Assembly: GCF_002812205.1 (NCBI RefSeq)
Contig: NZ_NPEA01000003.1
Span: 124,001-188,000 of the forward strand
Direction of reading: 5' to 3'
DNA from: Leptospira neocaledonica
Lineage (GTDB): Bacteria; Spirochaetota; Leptospiria; Leptospirales; Leptospiraceae
DNA: 64,000 nt
Under the pieces are notes generated by a model, which saw nothing but the letters and a program-made list of their open reading frames with translations, searched no databases and was not told the origin of the DNA. Position numbers and translations under genes: made by a program. Positions 33,612-42,800 of the stretch are shown here, one piece after another (position 1 is the stretch's first letter; each line of letters opens with the position of its first letter).

Positions 33612-34616
33612 ATGGAAGAAAGATCCTCAGATATTATAGAAATCAAGGACAGCTCGGTCAATGTCCGCGAGCTCATGGAAGAAATAGAATCCAGGCTTGC
33701 CAGGAGGCCAGTTTCCAAGGAAGAATTGGAACGACTTTCTCGTTGGAAGTTTTCTCCCCAGTCCCCTGAAGGATATAGGGAATTTGATGCTGCAGAAACT
33801 GCTCATTTATTCGAAAAAGGAATCTCCCCTCCTAAGTTTACTAATCCAAAATTTAAATACATCCGCGGTCCGATCCGTTGGCTGTTTATCAAACTGATCG
33901 AGCTATATGCTTTCCTAGACAAAAAACTTTCCGAGAACAGAACCCGCGCATTCTACAGTGTTTTGAATGAATTGATCCTACTAAGAGGAGATCATGAAAA
34001 GTTAAAACGCAAATTCGAAAAGTTTTACAACGAGTTTGTGGAATTAAATTATACTCTTAAAAAAGAGATCAGTCCCGAGTTCGTTTGGTCTAATGAGTTT
34101 TTATACGAGGAAGAAACCTTAGAAGAAAGTGAGACTCTCATTCTTTCCAGACTAAACCCTGGAGACTCGGTTCTTGCAATCAATCCTGAATGGGGAAAAT
34201 TCCTCAAACAACTCTTAAAGGCTCAGATAGAATTCAAAGCAGTCACTTGGAACAAGTCCCAATATTCTTATATCAAAGAACATATTACGAATTCAGTATC
34301 CCTTCTTTCTTTCGAGGAAGTTCTTCCCGAGTCTCCTCTTCCTTCTAAAATTATCTCCAATACAAACCTTTGTCTTTTGCCGAATTGGGTTTTAGAAAAA
34401 CTTTTCAAATCACTGGCTTCTAAAACTTCCACCGGTACAGAATTCATCTTTAGATATTCCAATTATTCGAATAGAATGGTCTCTCCATTTCAACCGATCC
34501 TTTTGACTCAGATCAGCGAGTCAGCATTCAGAGAGTTCTTACAAAAATTAGGTTTTAAGAATATAGTGGATACCAAAGCCGGAGACGGCTTTTCGGTGTT
34601 TAGTTTTAGAAAATGA
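33612..34616 (+). CDS. methyltransferase-like protein of the glycan cluster
   Basis: A 334-residue protein. The N-terminal 150 residues are helical and charged. The C-terminal part (about 175-332) has the alternation of a Rossmann-type methyltransferase (LNPGDSVLAINPEWGKFLKQLL; LPNWVLEKLF; FREFLQKLGFKNIV), but the first glycine-rich S-adenosylmethionine motif is missing, so it may be inactive or bind something else. The closing ATGA overlap ties it to the first glycosyltransferase. A role in making or decorating a surface glycan is inferred from its neighbours. I am not sure of the family. Confidence 0.6.
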   Translation: MEERSSDIIEIKDSSVNVRELMEEIESRLARRPVSKEELERLSRWKFSPQSPEGYREFDAAETAHLFEKGISPPKFTNPKFKYIRGPIRWLFIKLIELYAFLDKKLSENRTRAFYSVLNELILLRGDHEKLKRKFEKFYNEFVELNYTLKKEISPEFVWSNEFLYEEETLEESETLILSRLNPGDSVLAINPEWGKFLKQLLKAQIEFKAVTWNKSQYSYIKEHITNSVSLLSFEEVLPESPLPSKIISNTNLCLLPNWVLEKLFKSLASKTSTGTEFIFRYSNYSNRMVSPFQPILLTQISESAFREFLQKLGFKNIVDTKAGDGFSVFSFRK

Positions 34617-35713
34617 ACGCCTATCTCCATATTTCCGAATTTAGAGATAAGGACGGGATCGGGAACGATATCAAAGGTTTAAGGGAAGTTTTAAATTCTT
34701 CCGGGATCAAGACAGAGATTGTCTGCCAAACCGATCTGAGCGACGGCTCTATTAATACGTTACGAACAGAAGAACTTCAAAGTGAGAACAATTTGTCCTC
34801 TAATTCCATGCATATTTTGGAGTATGGCGGTTCCGGTTATCCGATAAATTCCTTTCTTTCTTTTCCCGGCAGAAAATTCGTACGTTACCAGAATATCACC
34901 CCTCCTAAGTTTTTTAAACCTTTTGTTTCTCAGGATATATTTAGAAGTTTTGAATTGGATTATAAAAAATCCATATTAGAATTACATAAATTAAAAAGAT
35001 TCACCGAACGTTTTCTTCCCAGCTCAAAATACAGCGCATCCAATCTAGAAGATTTGAATATAGTGAATTCCAGCGTTCTTCCAATTGTTAGAAAATATGG
35101 ATGGAAGGGCGAAAAACGAAATCGTAAGAACGGCTATACTCTTGGCTATGTCGGAAGATTAGTCCCGAGCAAAAAGATAGAAGATATACTATTCCTCTCT
35201 TACTTCCTAAAAAGAATAGAACCTAAATATAGGATTTTACTGATCGGAAATGTACCCAGTATTTTCGAAGATTATTTTACGAACTTAAAACAAATGGCTA
35301 GAGAACTCGGCGTCGGAGGAAACATTCAATTTAGAATGGGGGTTCAAGATTCCGAGCTACCCAGATTTTGGGAAGAGATGGACGCTTATATCAGCATGAG
35401 TGAGCACGAAGGTTTCGGCATACCTCTTGTAGAAGCATTGAGTTATGATATTCCTGTTTTCGCTTATGCTTGCACTGCCGTTCCGGAAACTTTAAAAGAT
35501 GCCGGATATCTTTTCCGAAAAAAAGATCTGAATAGTTTGGAAAAATTAGCAGAGTGGATCCATTTTATCTTAGAATCCCAATCTTCCGTTCGCCCAGTGG
35601 ATGGTCCTCATGCTTCTTCCAAAAGAAGAGAAGTTTGTATGGATTATGATTCCATGCCTTACGGAAGAGTTTTAAAACAGATATTCACATTTAAAGAAGC
35701 GGCGGCCTCATGA
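34613..35713 (+). CDS. GT4-type glycosyltransferase
   Basis: A 366-residue family-4 (GT-B fold) glycosyltransferase. The C-terminal half contains LGYVGRLVPSKKIEDIL (about 180-196), the donor-binding EX7E motif EHEGFGIPLVEA (about 264-275) and PVFAYACTAVPETL. The N-terminal acceptor half is poorly conserved. It overlaps both neighbours as ATGA and so belongs to a tightly coupled string of genes. Sugar and acceptor unknown. Confidence 0.88.
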   Translation: MNAYLHISEFRDKDGIGNDIKGLREVLNSSGIKTEIVCQTDLSDGSINTLRTEELQSENNLSSNSMHILEYGGSGYPINSFLSFPGRKFVRYQNITPPKFFKPFVSQDIFRSFELDYKKSILELHKLKRFTERFLPSSKYSASNLEDLNIVNSSVLPIVRKYGWKGEKRNRKNGYTLGYVGRLVPSKKIEDILFLSYFLKRIEPKYRILLIGNVPSIFEDYFTNLKQMARELGVGGNIQFRMGVQDSELPRFWEEMDAYISMSEHEGFGIPLVEALSYDIPVFAYACTAVPETLKDAGYLFRKKDLNSLEKLAEWIHFILESQSSVRPVDGPHASSKRREVCMDYDSMPYGRVLKQIFTFKEAAAS

Positions 35714-36783
35714 TCTTCAGAAGAAGAGGAGTACATCAATTCGCCGCAGGTTTCAATTTAGGGGATGCAATTTCTAACGAAATGAATTCCTTAAAATCCG
35801 TTTTCAAAAGAATAGGATATTCTTCTGAAATATATGCGGAAAATACGGGTCCTGGAACGGATACTTTGGTAAAAAAGTATAAGGCGTATTCTTCCAATAA
35901 CAAAGATATTTTAATCTATCATCATTCTATCCATTCCGATGTCTTGGAAACGATATTAAAGCCCAAGAATTCAAAAATTTTAATATACCATAACGTAACG
36001 CCTGGCCATTTTTTCGAAAAATATGATCTGAAACTTACTTACCTTCTTCGGAAAGGAAGAGAAGAATTAGAGTCATTACGAAACAAATTTGATAAGGTAT
36101 TCGCAGTTTCGGAATACAATAAATCCGAACTCTTGGAATTGGGTTTTGAAGATGTGGATGTTCTTCCGATCACCTACCAGCTCCCCCAAGGCAGACAAAC
36201 TCTTAAGGAAAATTTTCCGAAAAATCGACCCAATATTCCCCGCTTCCTATTTGTAGGAAGAATTGCCCCGAATAAAAAACAGGATGACTTGATCCGATTT
36301 GCATTCCATTATCTCAAGGCTTACGGTCCTGAGTTCCAACTTTTTATGGTAGGATTCAGTTCTAAAGAGTTATATTTATACAGAGAAGAATTGGAACGTA
36401 TGCTCGATTTTTATAAATTGAGAAAGAATGTGATCATCACAGATTTTTTATCCGACGAAGAATTAAGATCCATGTATCTCAACTGTGATCTTTTCCTATC
36501 AATGAGCGAGCATGAAGGATTTTGTGTTCCGTTATTGGAAGCGATGGTTCATAATATTCCGATCCTTGCATTCGATGGAGGCGCAGTAGGTGAAACTCTA
36601 TCCGGCGCAGGAATCTTATTCAAAGAAAAGAGAATGGATATAATCGTAGAACTTGCCCACAAAATGGTGACGGATCGAAATTGGAAAGATCTGATCTTAG
36701 AAACCCAACAAAAACGACTTTCTTCCTTCTCTCAGATCAACGCAGAAACTGTATTGAGGCCTGTTCTTGCTAGACTCTCGTAG
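35710..36783 (+). CDS. GT4-type glycosyltransferase
   Basis: A 357-residue GT-B glycosyltransferase with FLFVGRIAPNKKQDDLIRF (about 178-196) and EHEGFCVPLLEAMVHNIPILAF with the paired glutamates of the donor site. It is close in plan to the preceding enzyme, which suggests an old duplication. Translation is coupled: its ATG overlaps the previous stop and its own end overlaps the next start by 17 bases. Confidence 0.88.
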   Translation: MIFRRRGVHQFAAGFNLGDAISNEMNSLKSVFKRIGYSSEIYAENTGPGTDTLVKKYKAYSSNNKDILIYHHSIHSDVLETILKPKNSKILIYHNVTPGHFFEKYDLKLTYLLRKGREELESLRNKFDKVFAVSEYNKSELLELGFEDVDVLPITYQLPQGRQTLKENFPKNRPNIPRFLFVGRIAPNKKQDDLIRFAFHYLKAYGPEFQLFMVGFSSKELYLYREELERMLDFYKLRKNVIITDFLSDEELRSMYLNCDLFLSMSEHEGFCVPLLEAMVHNIPILAFDGGAVGETLSGAGILFKEKRMDIIVELAHKMVTDRNWKDLILETQQKRLSSFSQINAETVLRPVLARLS

Positions 36784-38062
36784 AAGATTAGCCGTTGTTA
36801 CTCCTATTTTTTCGGATCATATTTCAGGTGGTTCCGAAAAACTAATCTATCAATATACTCTAATATTATCCAAGTTTTACGAAGTTACAGTTCTCGCGAG
36901 CCGCTCACTTGATTATATCACTTGGAAAAACCAGATCCCAATCAAAGATTTAGAACCTGTACTTCTAGGAAAAGATTTAGAGAAGAAGGTTAGCAGAGAA
37001 TGGATCGAACCTGAACCGGGAAATCGAATCAGAGTTCTTAGATTCTCTGTTGATAAAGAAAGAAATATTTCCAAGTTTAACAAATTTTCGAACAAACTAT
37101 TTCGAAATTCTGAATCAGGAAAAAGTGTAGGATCACAAGAGGAAAAAGAAAGGATCTGGGTAGACATGCAAGGTCCTTATTGTCCGGATCTGATCCAATA
37201 CATTGAGACAAACGAAAGAGATTACGATGTATTCGTGTTCGTTTCTTATCTGTATTATCCGATGGTTTATGGACTTCCGTTGGTCGCAAAAAAATCTGTA
37301 GTAATTCCAACATTGCACGATGAACCACCTGCAAAATTATCAGTATATTCGAATCTTTTCAAAGATGACTCTGCATATTGTTTTAATACTCCCGAAGAAA
37401 AAGATCTCTTTCATAAATTGTACGGATACGAGCCGAGTCTTGGGAATGTAATCGGAATGCATTTAGCCATTCCAGAAGAAACGGATAAAAAACCTTCTGA
37501 GAAAAAAAATCCCCAGGACTCCTTTCAGTTCTTGTATGTGGGAAGGATAGACGAAGGAAAAGGTGTGCTGGAGATGGCGCAATACTTTTCCGATTGGCAA
37601 AAAAGAAGCGGCCGTAATGATAAATTGCTCCTGGCTGGAAGGGGGGATTCCAAACTTTTACAAAGAATATCAAAATTTTCTCATGTATCTCCTCTAGGTT
37701 TTGTAAGCGAAGAAGCCAAGGACGAGATAATTCGTTCTTCCGATATACTTATCAATCCTTCTCCTATGGAAAGTTTTTCGATTATTATTATGGAAGCTTG
37801 GATCCGTAAAAAAGTAGTCTTAGTCAACGGAAAATCGGACGTTCTAAGAGGTCATTGTTTGAGAAGTAACGGCGGTTTATATTATTCCGACTTAGACAGC
37901 TTTTGCGCGGTCGCAGAATATTTAGTAAATCACGGAAGAGAAAGAGAAGAAATGGGTCTGAACGGTAAAAGATACGTTCAAGCGAACTTCAATCCTGATA
38001 TCGTGGAAAAAAAGATCGCCCATATCGTAGAAAGATGTATCAGAAGAAGATATTCTGAATAG
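36767..38062 (+). CDS. GT4-type glycosyltransferase
   Basis: A 431-residue GT-B glycosyltransferase, longer than the two before it because of an extended N-terminal acceptor domain. Visible motifs are TPIFSDHISGGSEKL near the start, FLYVGRIDEGKGVLEM in the middle and NPSPMESFSIIIMEAW for the donor site. The start is TTG inside the preceding gene; no ATG lies before the conserved first strand. It converges with the SMR gene after only three bases, leaving no room for a terminator between them. Confidence 0.87.
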   Translation: MLDSRRRLAVVTPIFSDHISGGSEKLIYQYTLILSKFYEVTVLASRSLDYITWKNQIPIKDLEPVLLGKDLEKKVSREWIEPEPGNRIRVLRFSVDKERNISKFNKFSNKLFRNSESGKSVGSQEEKERIWVDMQGPYCPDLIQYIETNERDYDVFVFVSYLYYPMVYGLPLVAKKSVVIPTLHDEPPAKLSVYSNLFKDDSAYCFNTPEEKDLFHKLYGYEPSLGNVIGMHLAIPEETDKKPSEKKNPQDSFQFLYVGRIDEGKGVLEMAQYFSDWQKRSGRNDKLLLAGRGDSKLLQRISKFSHVSPLGFVSEEAKDEIIRSSDILINPSPMESFSIIIMEAWIRKKVVLVNGKSDVLRGHCLRSNGGLYYSDLDSFCAVAEYLVNHGREREEMGLNGKRYVQANFNPDIVEKKIAHIVERCIRRRYSE

Positions 38063-38065
38063 GAT

Positions 38066-38386
38066 TTAGTCCCCGCCTAAAAACTTTAAGCCGATCACGG
38101 ATAATATCAAAGTGGAAAGGAAAAATATCCTCCAAGTATTGATAGAATCTCCAAAGGACAGAATTCCGATAATCACAGTCCCTGCTGCGCCGATCCCTGT
38201 CCATACAGCATACGCAGTTCCAAGAGAAATATTCTGAGTTGCTTTGTTCAAAAAGTAAAAACTCAAAATAGCAAACACTAAAAATCCAAGCCCGTATCTC
38301 CAGTCCTTAAAGCCGTCGGATAATTTCATACAAGTAGTAAAACCGACTTCGAATAGTCCGGCAAACACCAATAAAACCCAACTCAT
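38066..38386 (-). CDS. SMR-family exporter (SugE/Gdx-like)
   Basis: A 106-residue four-helix small multidrug resistance protein. The key glutamate is Glu13 in FAGLFEVGFTT, and the helix-1 pattern AGLFEVG is that of the SugE/Gdx branch, whose characterised members export guanidinium. Helix 3 has WTGIGAAGTVIIG. A homodimer in the inner membrane is expected. Its ATG overlaps the stop of the inositol-phosphatase gene. No guanidine riboswitch was seen upstream. Substrate is inferred. Confidence 0.85.
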   Translation of the reverse strand: MSWVLLVFAGLFEVGFTTCMKLSDGFKDWRYGLGFLVFAILSFYFLNKATQNISLGTAYAVWTGIGAAGTVIIGILSFGDSINTWRIFFLSTLILSVIGLKFLGGD

Positions 38387-39198
38387 ATATCTAAAAACTC
38401 CTGTAAGATCTCTACCATTTTTTCATGCAATACTCCGTTAGACGCAATCAAACTGGTCACGTACGGATGAAATGTATTGTTGGCATAAGTACTTAATTTT
38501 CCGCCGGCTTCTTGAAGTATTGCCGCAGCAGCAGTCATGTCCCAAGGTTTTAGATCTTCTTCCCAGAATGCGTCAAACTTGCCTTCGGCCACCCAACAAA
38601 CATCCAGACCGGCGGAACCTGTCCTTCTTACACCTCTAGATCTTAAGATAAATTTTTTCAGATTGAACATGAGTTGTTCTATCTTCTCTTCTCTGTCATA
38701 AGGAAATCCGGTGCATAAAAGTGCTTTTTTGATTTCTTTGGTTTGAGTGACTTTGATGGAAGTTTTATCTTTGAAGGCACCTTCTCCCAACATCGCATGA
38801 TATACATGTCCGAGTGCAGGCATTGGAACAATTCCCATGACTGCTGATTTTTTTTCCTGATCTTCTAATCCGATACAACAGCAATATAGAGGAATACGAT
38901 GAGAATAATTTACAGTTCCATCCAAGGGATCTATAATCCATTTGAATTGAGAACTTCCTTCGTAGTTACTTCCTTCTTCTCCTAAGATATGGTCGCTCGG
39001 GAATGCTTTTCTGATCTCGGAGACGATCAATTCTTCGGAACCTTTATCTGCGATCGTTACTAGGTCGGACTCTATACTTCCCTTAAAGGAGATTTGCAGA
39101 TCTTCTCTTTCGTGAGTTTTTTTCAGGAACTCAGAGATTGTTGGGACGAAGTTGAGGAAATGTTGGTATCTTATCTTGATTTCGTTTTGGTAGCTCAT
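38383..39198 (-). CDS. inositol-monophosphatase family protein
   Basis: A 271-residue lithium-sensitive phosphatase family member (SuhB/CysQ type). Metal ligands are seen in GEEGS (73-77), DPLDGTVNYSH (90-100; Asp90 and Asp93) and WDMTAAAAILQEAGG (Asp220). Members hydrolyse inositol phosphate, 3'-phosphoadenosine phosphate or fructose bisphosphate; the sequence alone does not decide. Spacing: 12 bases to the YkvA gene upstream, ATGA overlap with the exporter downstream. Confidence 0.9.
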   Translation of the reverse strand: MSYQNEIKIRYQHFLNFVPTISEFLKKTHEREDLQISFKGSIESDLVTIADKGSEELIVSEIRKAFPSDHILGEEGSNYEGSSQFKWIIDPLDGTVNYSHRIPLYCCCIGLEDQEKKSAVMGIVPMPALGHVYHAMLGEGAFKDKTSIKVTQTKEIKKALLCTGFPYDREEKIEQLMFNLKKFILRSRGVRRTGSAGLDVCWVAEGKFDAFWEEDLKPWDMTAAAAILQEAGGKLSTYANNTFHPYVTSLIASNGVLHEKMVEILQEFLDI

Positions 39199-39210
39199 TG
39201 GAGAAGTTTT

Positions 39211-39552
39211 TCAATTCTCCAGGGTACCCTTAGGATTGGAATCTAAAAAATCCGCGGCCTTCTTCTTATGTTCTTCTTTTACGTACATAGAAGCAGCTGC
39301 TAAAACAGCGGCGACGACTCCTGCATCGTCTATATAACCTGCTCCAAATAAAATATCCGGGATCGCATCAAAAGGTGTAAGAAAATAAGCAAGTGCGCCC
39401 GCGATCGTAAGTTTTGCTTTCAGGGGAGTAGAAGGATCCAACATCGCATAATACAAAGAGATTGCATCCGCAAGGAAAGGAACCTTTCCTGCGACCTTCT
39501 TTACCTTAGGCCAGAAACCCTGTTTGATCTTTTCTATTTTATCTTCTTCCAT
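39211..39552 (-). CDS. YkvA/DUF1232 family protein
   Basis: A 113-residue protein with a DUF1232 region (about 30-92): AISLYYAMLDPSTPLKAKLTIAG, then ALAYFLTPFDAIPDILFGAGYIDD and a following hydrophobic helix. The LxPxDxIPD phrase is characteristic. Function of the family is unknown. It lies between the pseudouridine synthase and inositol-phosphatase genes on the same strand with short gaps. Confidence 0.85.
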   Translation of the reverse strand: MEEDKIEKIKQGFWPKVKKVAGKVPFLADAISLYYAMLDPSTPLKAKLTIAGALAYFLTPFDAIPDILFGAGYIDDAGVVAAVLAAASMYVKEEHKKKAADFLDSNPKGTLEN

Positions 39553-39585
39553 AAGTGCTACTTATTCTATAAGATCTGAATAAGA

Positions 39586-40524
39586 TCAAAAATTCTCCAA
39601 ATTACTTTCGAAATTTTCGAACCTTTGGGGAGGATCCAGAACGATCTGCACTTCTTCTCCCGTAAAAGGATCCTTGAATTCTAACAAATAAGAAAGGAGT
39701 AAAAGTCCGTAGTTCTCAAAAAGTGCAGCGTTTCTGGAATAAAGAAGATCTCCAACCACAGGACATCTAAGGCTCTGAAAATGAACCCGGATCTGGTGAG
39801 TCCTTCCTGTTTCCAAATCAGCTTCGATGAGAGAGAACTTTCTGCCGTTTTTAGAAACCGCAGTTTTTAAGATCCTATAGTGAGTGACAGAGGCTCTTCC
39901 TTTAGGAGTCACAGTCATCTTTAATCTTTCTACCGGATGTCTTCCGATCGGTCTATCTATTGTGCCTTCTCCTTCCGGAAGTGTGCCCTGGACCCAGGCA
40001 AGATATTTCTTGGTAATGTCCCTTCTTCTAAACAACTCGGAAAGTTTTGCATGCGCTTGATCATTCTTTGCGACGATCATAATCCCTTCCGTGGGTTTGT
40101 CCAAACGATGCACGATACCAGGCCTTGCTTCTCCGCCGACACTCGAAAGCTCCTTAAATTTGTAGAGTAATCCGTTAACCAAGGTAGCGGATCTATCTCC
40201 TGGCCCGCTATGTGATGCAATGCCTGCCGGTTTACGAATGATCAGATAATGAGGAGTTTCCTTTAAAACTTCGATCTCCATTTTTACTGGCGTTAAGTTC
40301 AATGGAGGTTTAGGTGGAACTGAGATAAGGAAGTTTTCTCCAGGGCTTACTTTATAAGAAGATTTAAGGAGTATTTTTCCATTTCCATCTTTGACCCAAC
40401 CGGAATCGATCCAATGTTGAATGGAAGCTCTGGATATTTCGTCTCCCAGAAAGTCCTTTAAAAATCGATCGAGTCTGGATCCATCAGAGTCAGCGTTAAC
40501 TTCGGCATGAAGTTCCAGATTCAT
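39586..40524 (-). CDS. RluA/RluD-family pseudouridine synthase
   Basis: A 312-residue rRNA/tRNA pseudouridine synthase. An S4-like RNA-binding domain (about 15-70) precedes the catalytic domain, whose active Asp142 is in HRLDKPTEG. The later motifs [10 protein letters not shown] and PVVGD are present. I start at the internal ATG because AGGAGA lies six bases upstream; a longer frame adds 17 residues without a ribosome site. The target uridine cannot be assigned; RluD-like positions in 23S rRNA are possible. Confidence 0.92.
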   Translation of the reverse strand: MNLELHAEVNADSDGSRLDRFLKDFLGDEISRASIQHWIDSGWVKDGNGKILLKSSYKVSPGENFLISVPPKPPLNLTPVKMEIEVLKETPHYLIIRKPAGIASHSGPGDRSATLVNGLLYKFKELSSVGGEARPGIVHRLDKPTEGIMIVAKNDQAHAKLSELFRRRDITKKYLAWVQGTLPEGEGTIDRPIGRHPVERLKMTVTPKGRASVTHYRILKTAVSKNGRKFSLIEADLETGRTHQIRVHFQSLRCPVVGDLLYSRNAALFENYGLLLLSYLLEFKDPFTGEEVQIVLDPPQRFENFESNLENF

Positions 40525-40600
40525 AATAGTTCTCCTAAGAAATATGTAAGCGGCGAAAACGTATCCCTTTCGCACAGAGGTCTAAAAAAGATTTCCCATT

Positions 40601-40629
40601 TTGCGAGAATAGGTATATTTTGGATAAAT
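40601..40629 (+). promoter_or_regulatory. candidate loa22 promoter
   Basis: TTGCGA, a 17-base spacer and ATAAAT, about 44 bases before the ATG. It is the best-spaced pair in this gap, but the -10 match is modest. Confidence 0.35.
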
Positions 40630-40672
40630 TCATCGAAATAAACCCCTACCCTAATCAAGGAAGGAATACAAC

Positions 40673-41233
40673 ATGGTAAAAAAAATTCTCAATATCCTGC
40701 TCATCGGTGCAACGGTTTTTTCCTTAGCTCTTTGCTCTTCTGCAGACAACAAAGACCAAGCGGCTCCTGAGCCTGGAGAACAAAATTCCGCAGCTTCTCG
40801 TAACGTCAACGTAGACTCTCCTGCAGACGCTTTCAATAATCAAATTAAAGACTTCCGCTATCCAGACGGGATCACTCGTCCAGGATTCAGCTACAAAAAA
40901 GCTGATGTTAGCGCGGGAGATTTCAGCGAGTGGGCAAAAGTTAATATTTCCGTTCTTAAAGATGGAATTTCTAAACTTCCTGATTCTTGGGTATTAGAGA
41001 TCACTGGTCACACTGACCAAGTAGGACCTGAAGAAGCAGAAGGCGATAAAAAAGGAAACGTTTTCTACGGAGAAATTCGTGCAAAAGCGGTTAAACAATC
41101 CTTAGTTAAACAAGGAATTCCTGCAAATCGTATCGTTACTAAGAGCGCAGGTTCTTCTTCTCCAGTTTCCGGATTGGATGCAAAAGATCCTAAAAACCGT
41201 AGAGTAACCTTCAAATTTGCTCAACAACAATAA
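40673..41233 (+). CDS. loa22: OmpA-like surface lipoprotein Loa22
   Basis: A 186-residue lipoprotein. The signal peptide ends at the lipobox SLALC with Cys21. A Pro/Ala/Asn-rich linker follows, then the OmpA C-terminal domain (about 65-184). The phrases [19 protein letters not shown] and [16 protein letters not shown] match Loa22 of L. interrogans closely; the residues that bind diaminopimelate there correspond to Asp115 and Arg136 here. It should sit in the outer membrane and grip peptidoglycan. In L. interrogans Loa22 is abundant and needed for virulence. AAGGAAGGAA precedes the ATG and a strong terminator follows the gene, so it is monocistronic. Confidence 0.95.
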   Translation: MVKKILNILLIGATVFSLALCSSADNKDQAAPEPGEQNSAASRNVNVDSPADAFNNQIKDFRYPDGITRPGFSYKKADVSAGDFSEWAKVNISVLKDGISKLPDSWVLEITGHTDQVGPEEAEGDKKGNVFYGEIRAKAVKQSLVKQGIPANRIVTKSAGSSSPVSGLDAKDPKNRRVTFKFAQQQ

Positions 41234-41254
41234 TCAGTAGGGTTTCGATCCGAC

Positions 41255-41286
41255 AAAAAAGGCAGTGTTTACACACTGCCTTTTTT
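41255..41286. terminator. bidirectional terminator between loa22 and fumC
   Basis: A perfect 14-base stem AAAAAAGGCAGTGT/ACACTGCCTTTTTT with a four-base loop. T-runs exist in both directions, so it ends loa22 and the converging fumC message. Confidence 0.92.
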
Positions 41287-41321
41287 ATGCCCTCAGAGCT
41301 TTAGGAATCTTTAGGCTTTTA

Positions 41322-42716
41322 TCAATCAACGCTTGGAGAGATCATTTTTTCAGGAAGAACCCATTGGTCGAATTGTTCTGAAGTCAATAAGCCAAGTTCA
41401 ATCCCGGACTCTTTCAGACTAGTTCCTTTTTTGTGAGCATTCTTTGCAATCTTAGCAGCATTATCATAACCGATATGCGGATTTAACGCAGTCACAAGCA
41501 TCAAACTGTTCTTCAGATGTTCTTTGATATTTTCCTTATTCGGCTCTATTCCTCTCGCGCAATGTTCTTCGAAAGAAACTGCTGAGTCTGCCAATAGACG
41601 AATCGAATTCAAAACATTATGAATAATCAGAGGTTTGAAAACATTCAATTCGAAGTTTCCGGAGGCTCCGCCAATATTCACGGCAACATCGTTAGCGATC
41701 ACTTGAGAAGCAACCATAGTCATTTGTTCTGACTGAGTAGGATTTACTTTTCCAGGCATGATGGAAGAGCCAGGCTCATTCTCCGGAATAGAGATCTCAC
41801 CGATCCCGCATCTAGGACCGGAAGACAACCATCTCACGTCGTTTGCAATCTTCATAAAAGAAGCAGCGATTGTTTTTAAAACTCCATGAGTTTCTACCAA
41901 AGAATCGTGAGCCGCTAATGCCTCAAATTTATTCTCTGCAGAAGTGAAAGGAAGTCCAGTTTCTTTAGCGATCTGAGCCGCAGCTTTTACTGCAAATTCA
42001 GGATGAGTGTTCAACCCAGTTCCGACTGCAGTTCCACCTAAAGCCAATCTGTATACGGAAGGAAGAACTGACTTCACTCTTTCAATATTGTACTCTAATT
42101 GTTTTACGTAACCGGAGAATTCTTGACCAAGAGTTAAAGGAGTCGCGTCCTGCAAGTGAGTTCTTCCGATCTTGATAATATCTTTGAACTCATCAGATTT
42201 CTTCTTTAGAGTATTTTTCAATTGTTCTAATGCAGGCAAAAGTTTATTCACTAATTGTTCTGCAGCAGCAATATGCATTGCAGTTGGAAAAGTATCATTA
42301 GAAGATTGAGCCTTATTTACATCATCATTTGGATGTACAGGTTTTTTAGAACCTTTTGTCCCGCCTGCAATCTCAATCGCACGATTGGAGATTACTTCGT
42401 TGGAGTTCATATTGGTTTGTGTTCCGGAACCCGTTTGCCAAACGCTTAGAGGAAAATGTTCGTCCAATTTTCCGGAGATCACTTCGTCAGCAGCTTGAAC
42501 GATCAGATTTTTTTTCTCTTCGGTCAAAAGACCAAGCTGAGCGTTTACGATTGCTGCTGATTTTTTAAGAACTCCAAGAGCACGAATCATTTCCCTTGGG
42601 AAACGATCGTTCCCGATATGAAAGTGATGAAGAGACCTTTCGGTTTGAGCGCCCCAGTATTTGGAATCGTCTACCTGGATTTCTCCCATGGAGTCGGTTT
42701 CGATTCTAGTTTTCAT
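41322..42716 (-). CDS. fumC: fumarate hydratase class II
   Basis: Fumarase of the iron-free tetrameric class, 464 residues, converting fumarate to malate in the citric acid cycle. The signature [11 protein letters not shown] is at 316-326 with the catalytic Ser in its flexible loop, and the acid His187 is in [18 protein letters not shown] (95-104) and NDDVN (130-134) complete the active site. I start at ATG since GGAGGA lies just before it; the TTG 15 bases upstream overlaps the ribosome site. Confidence 0.97.
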   Translation of the reverse strand: MKTRIETDSMGEIQVDDSKYWGAQTERSLHHFHIGNDRFPREMIRALGVLKKSAAIVNAQLGLLTEEKKNLIVQAADEVISGKLDEHFPLSVWQTGSGTQTNMNSNEVISNRAIEIAGGTKGSKKPVHPNDDVNKAQSSNDTFPTAMHIAAAEQLVNKLLPALEQLKNTLKKKSDEFKDIIKIGRTHLQDATPLTLGQEFSGYVKQLEYNIERVKSVLPSVYRLALGGTAVGTGLNTHPEFAVKAAAQIAKETGLPFTSAENKFEALAAHDSLVETHGVLKTIAASFMKIANDVRWLSSGPRCGIGEISIPENEPGSSIMPGKVNPTQSEQMTMVASQVIANDVAVNIGGASGNFELNVFKPLIIHNVLNSIRLLADSAVSFEEHCARGIEPNKENIKEHLKNSLMLVTALNPHIGYDNAAKIAKNAHKKGTSLKESGIELGLLTSEQFDQWVLPEKMISPSVD

Positions 42717-42800
42717 GAATCCTCCGTTCAATAGTAGTAAATTGATCGGGTTGGATTTTCCGGGATCGGAACGAATGTCCTAATCAGAATATGGGGTAGA

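Noticed and set aside
36767..38062. Frameshift at the start of the third glycosyltransferase because of the overlap
   Set aside because: The TTG start gives a complete first strand and full-length enzyme, so ordinary translational coupling explains it.
38066..38420. Guanidine riboswitch upstream of the SugE-like exporter
   Set aside because: The exporter start overlaps the preceding gene, so there is no leader to hold one, and no conserved motif was seen.
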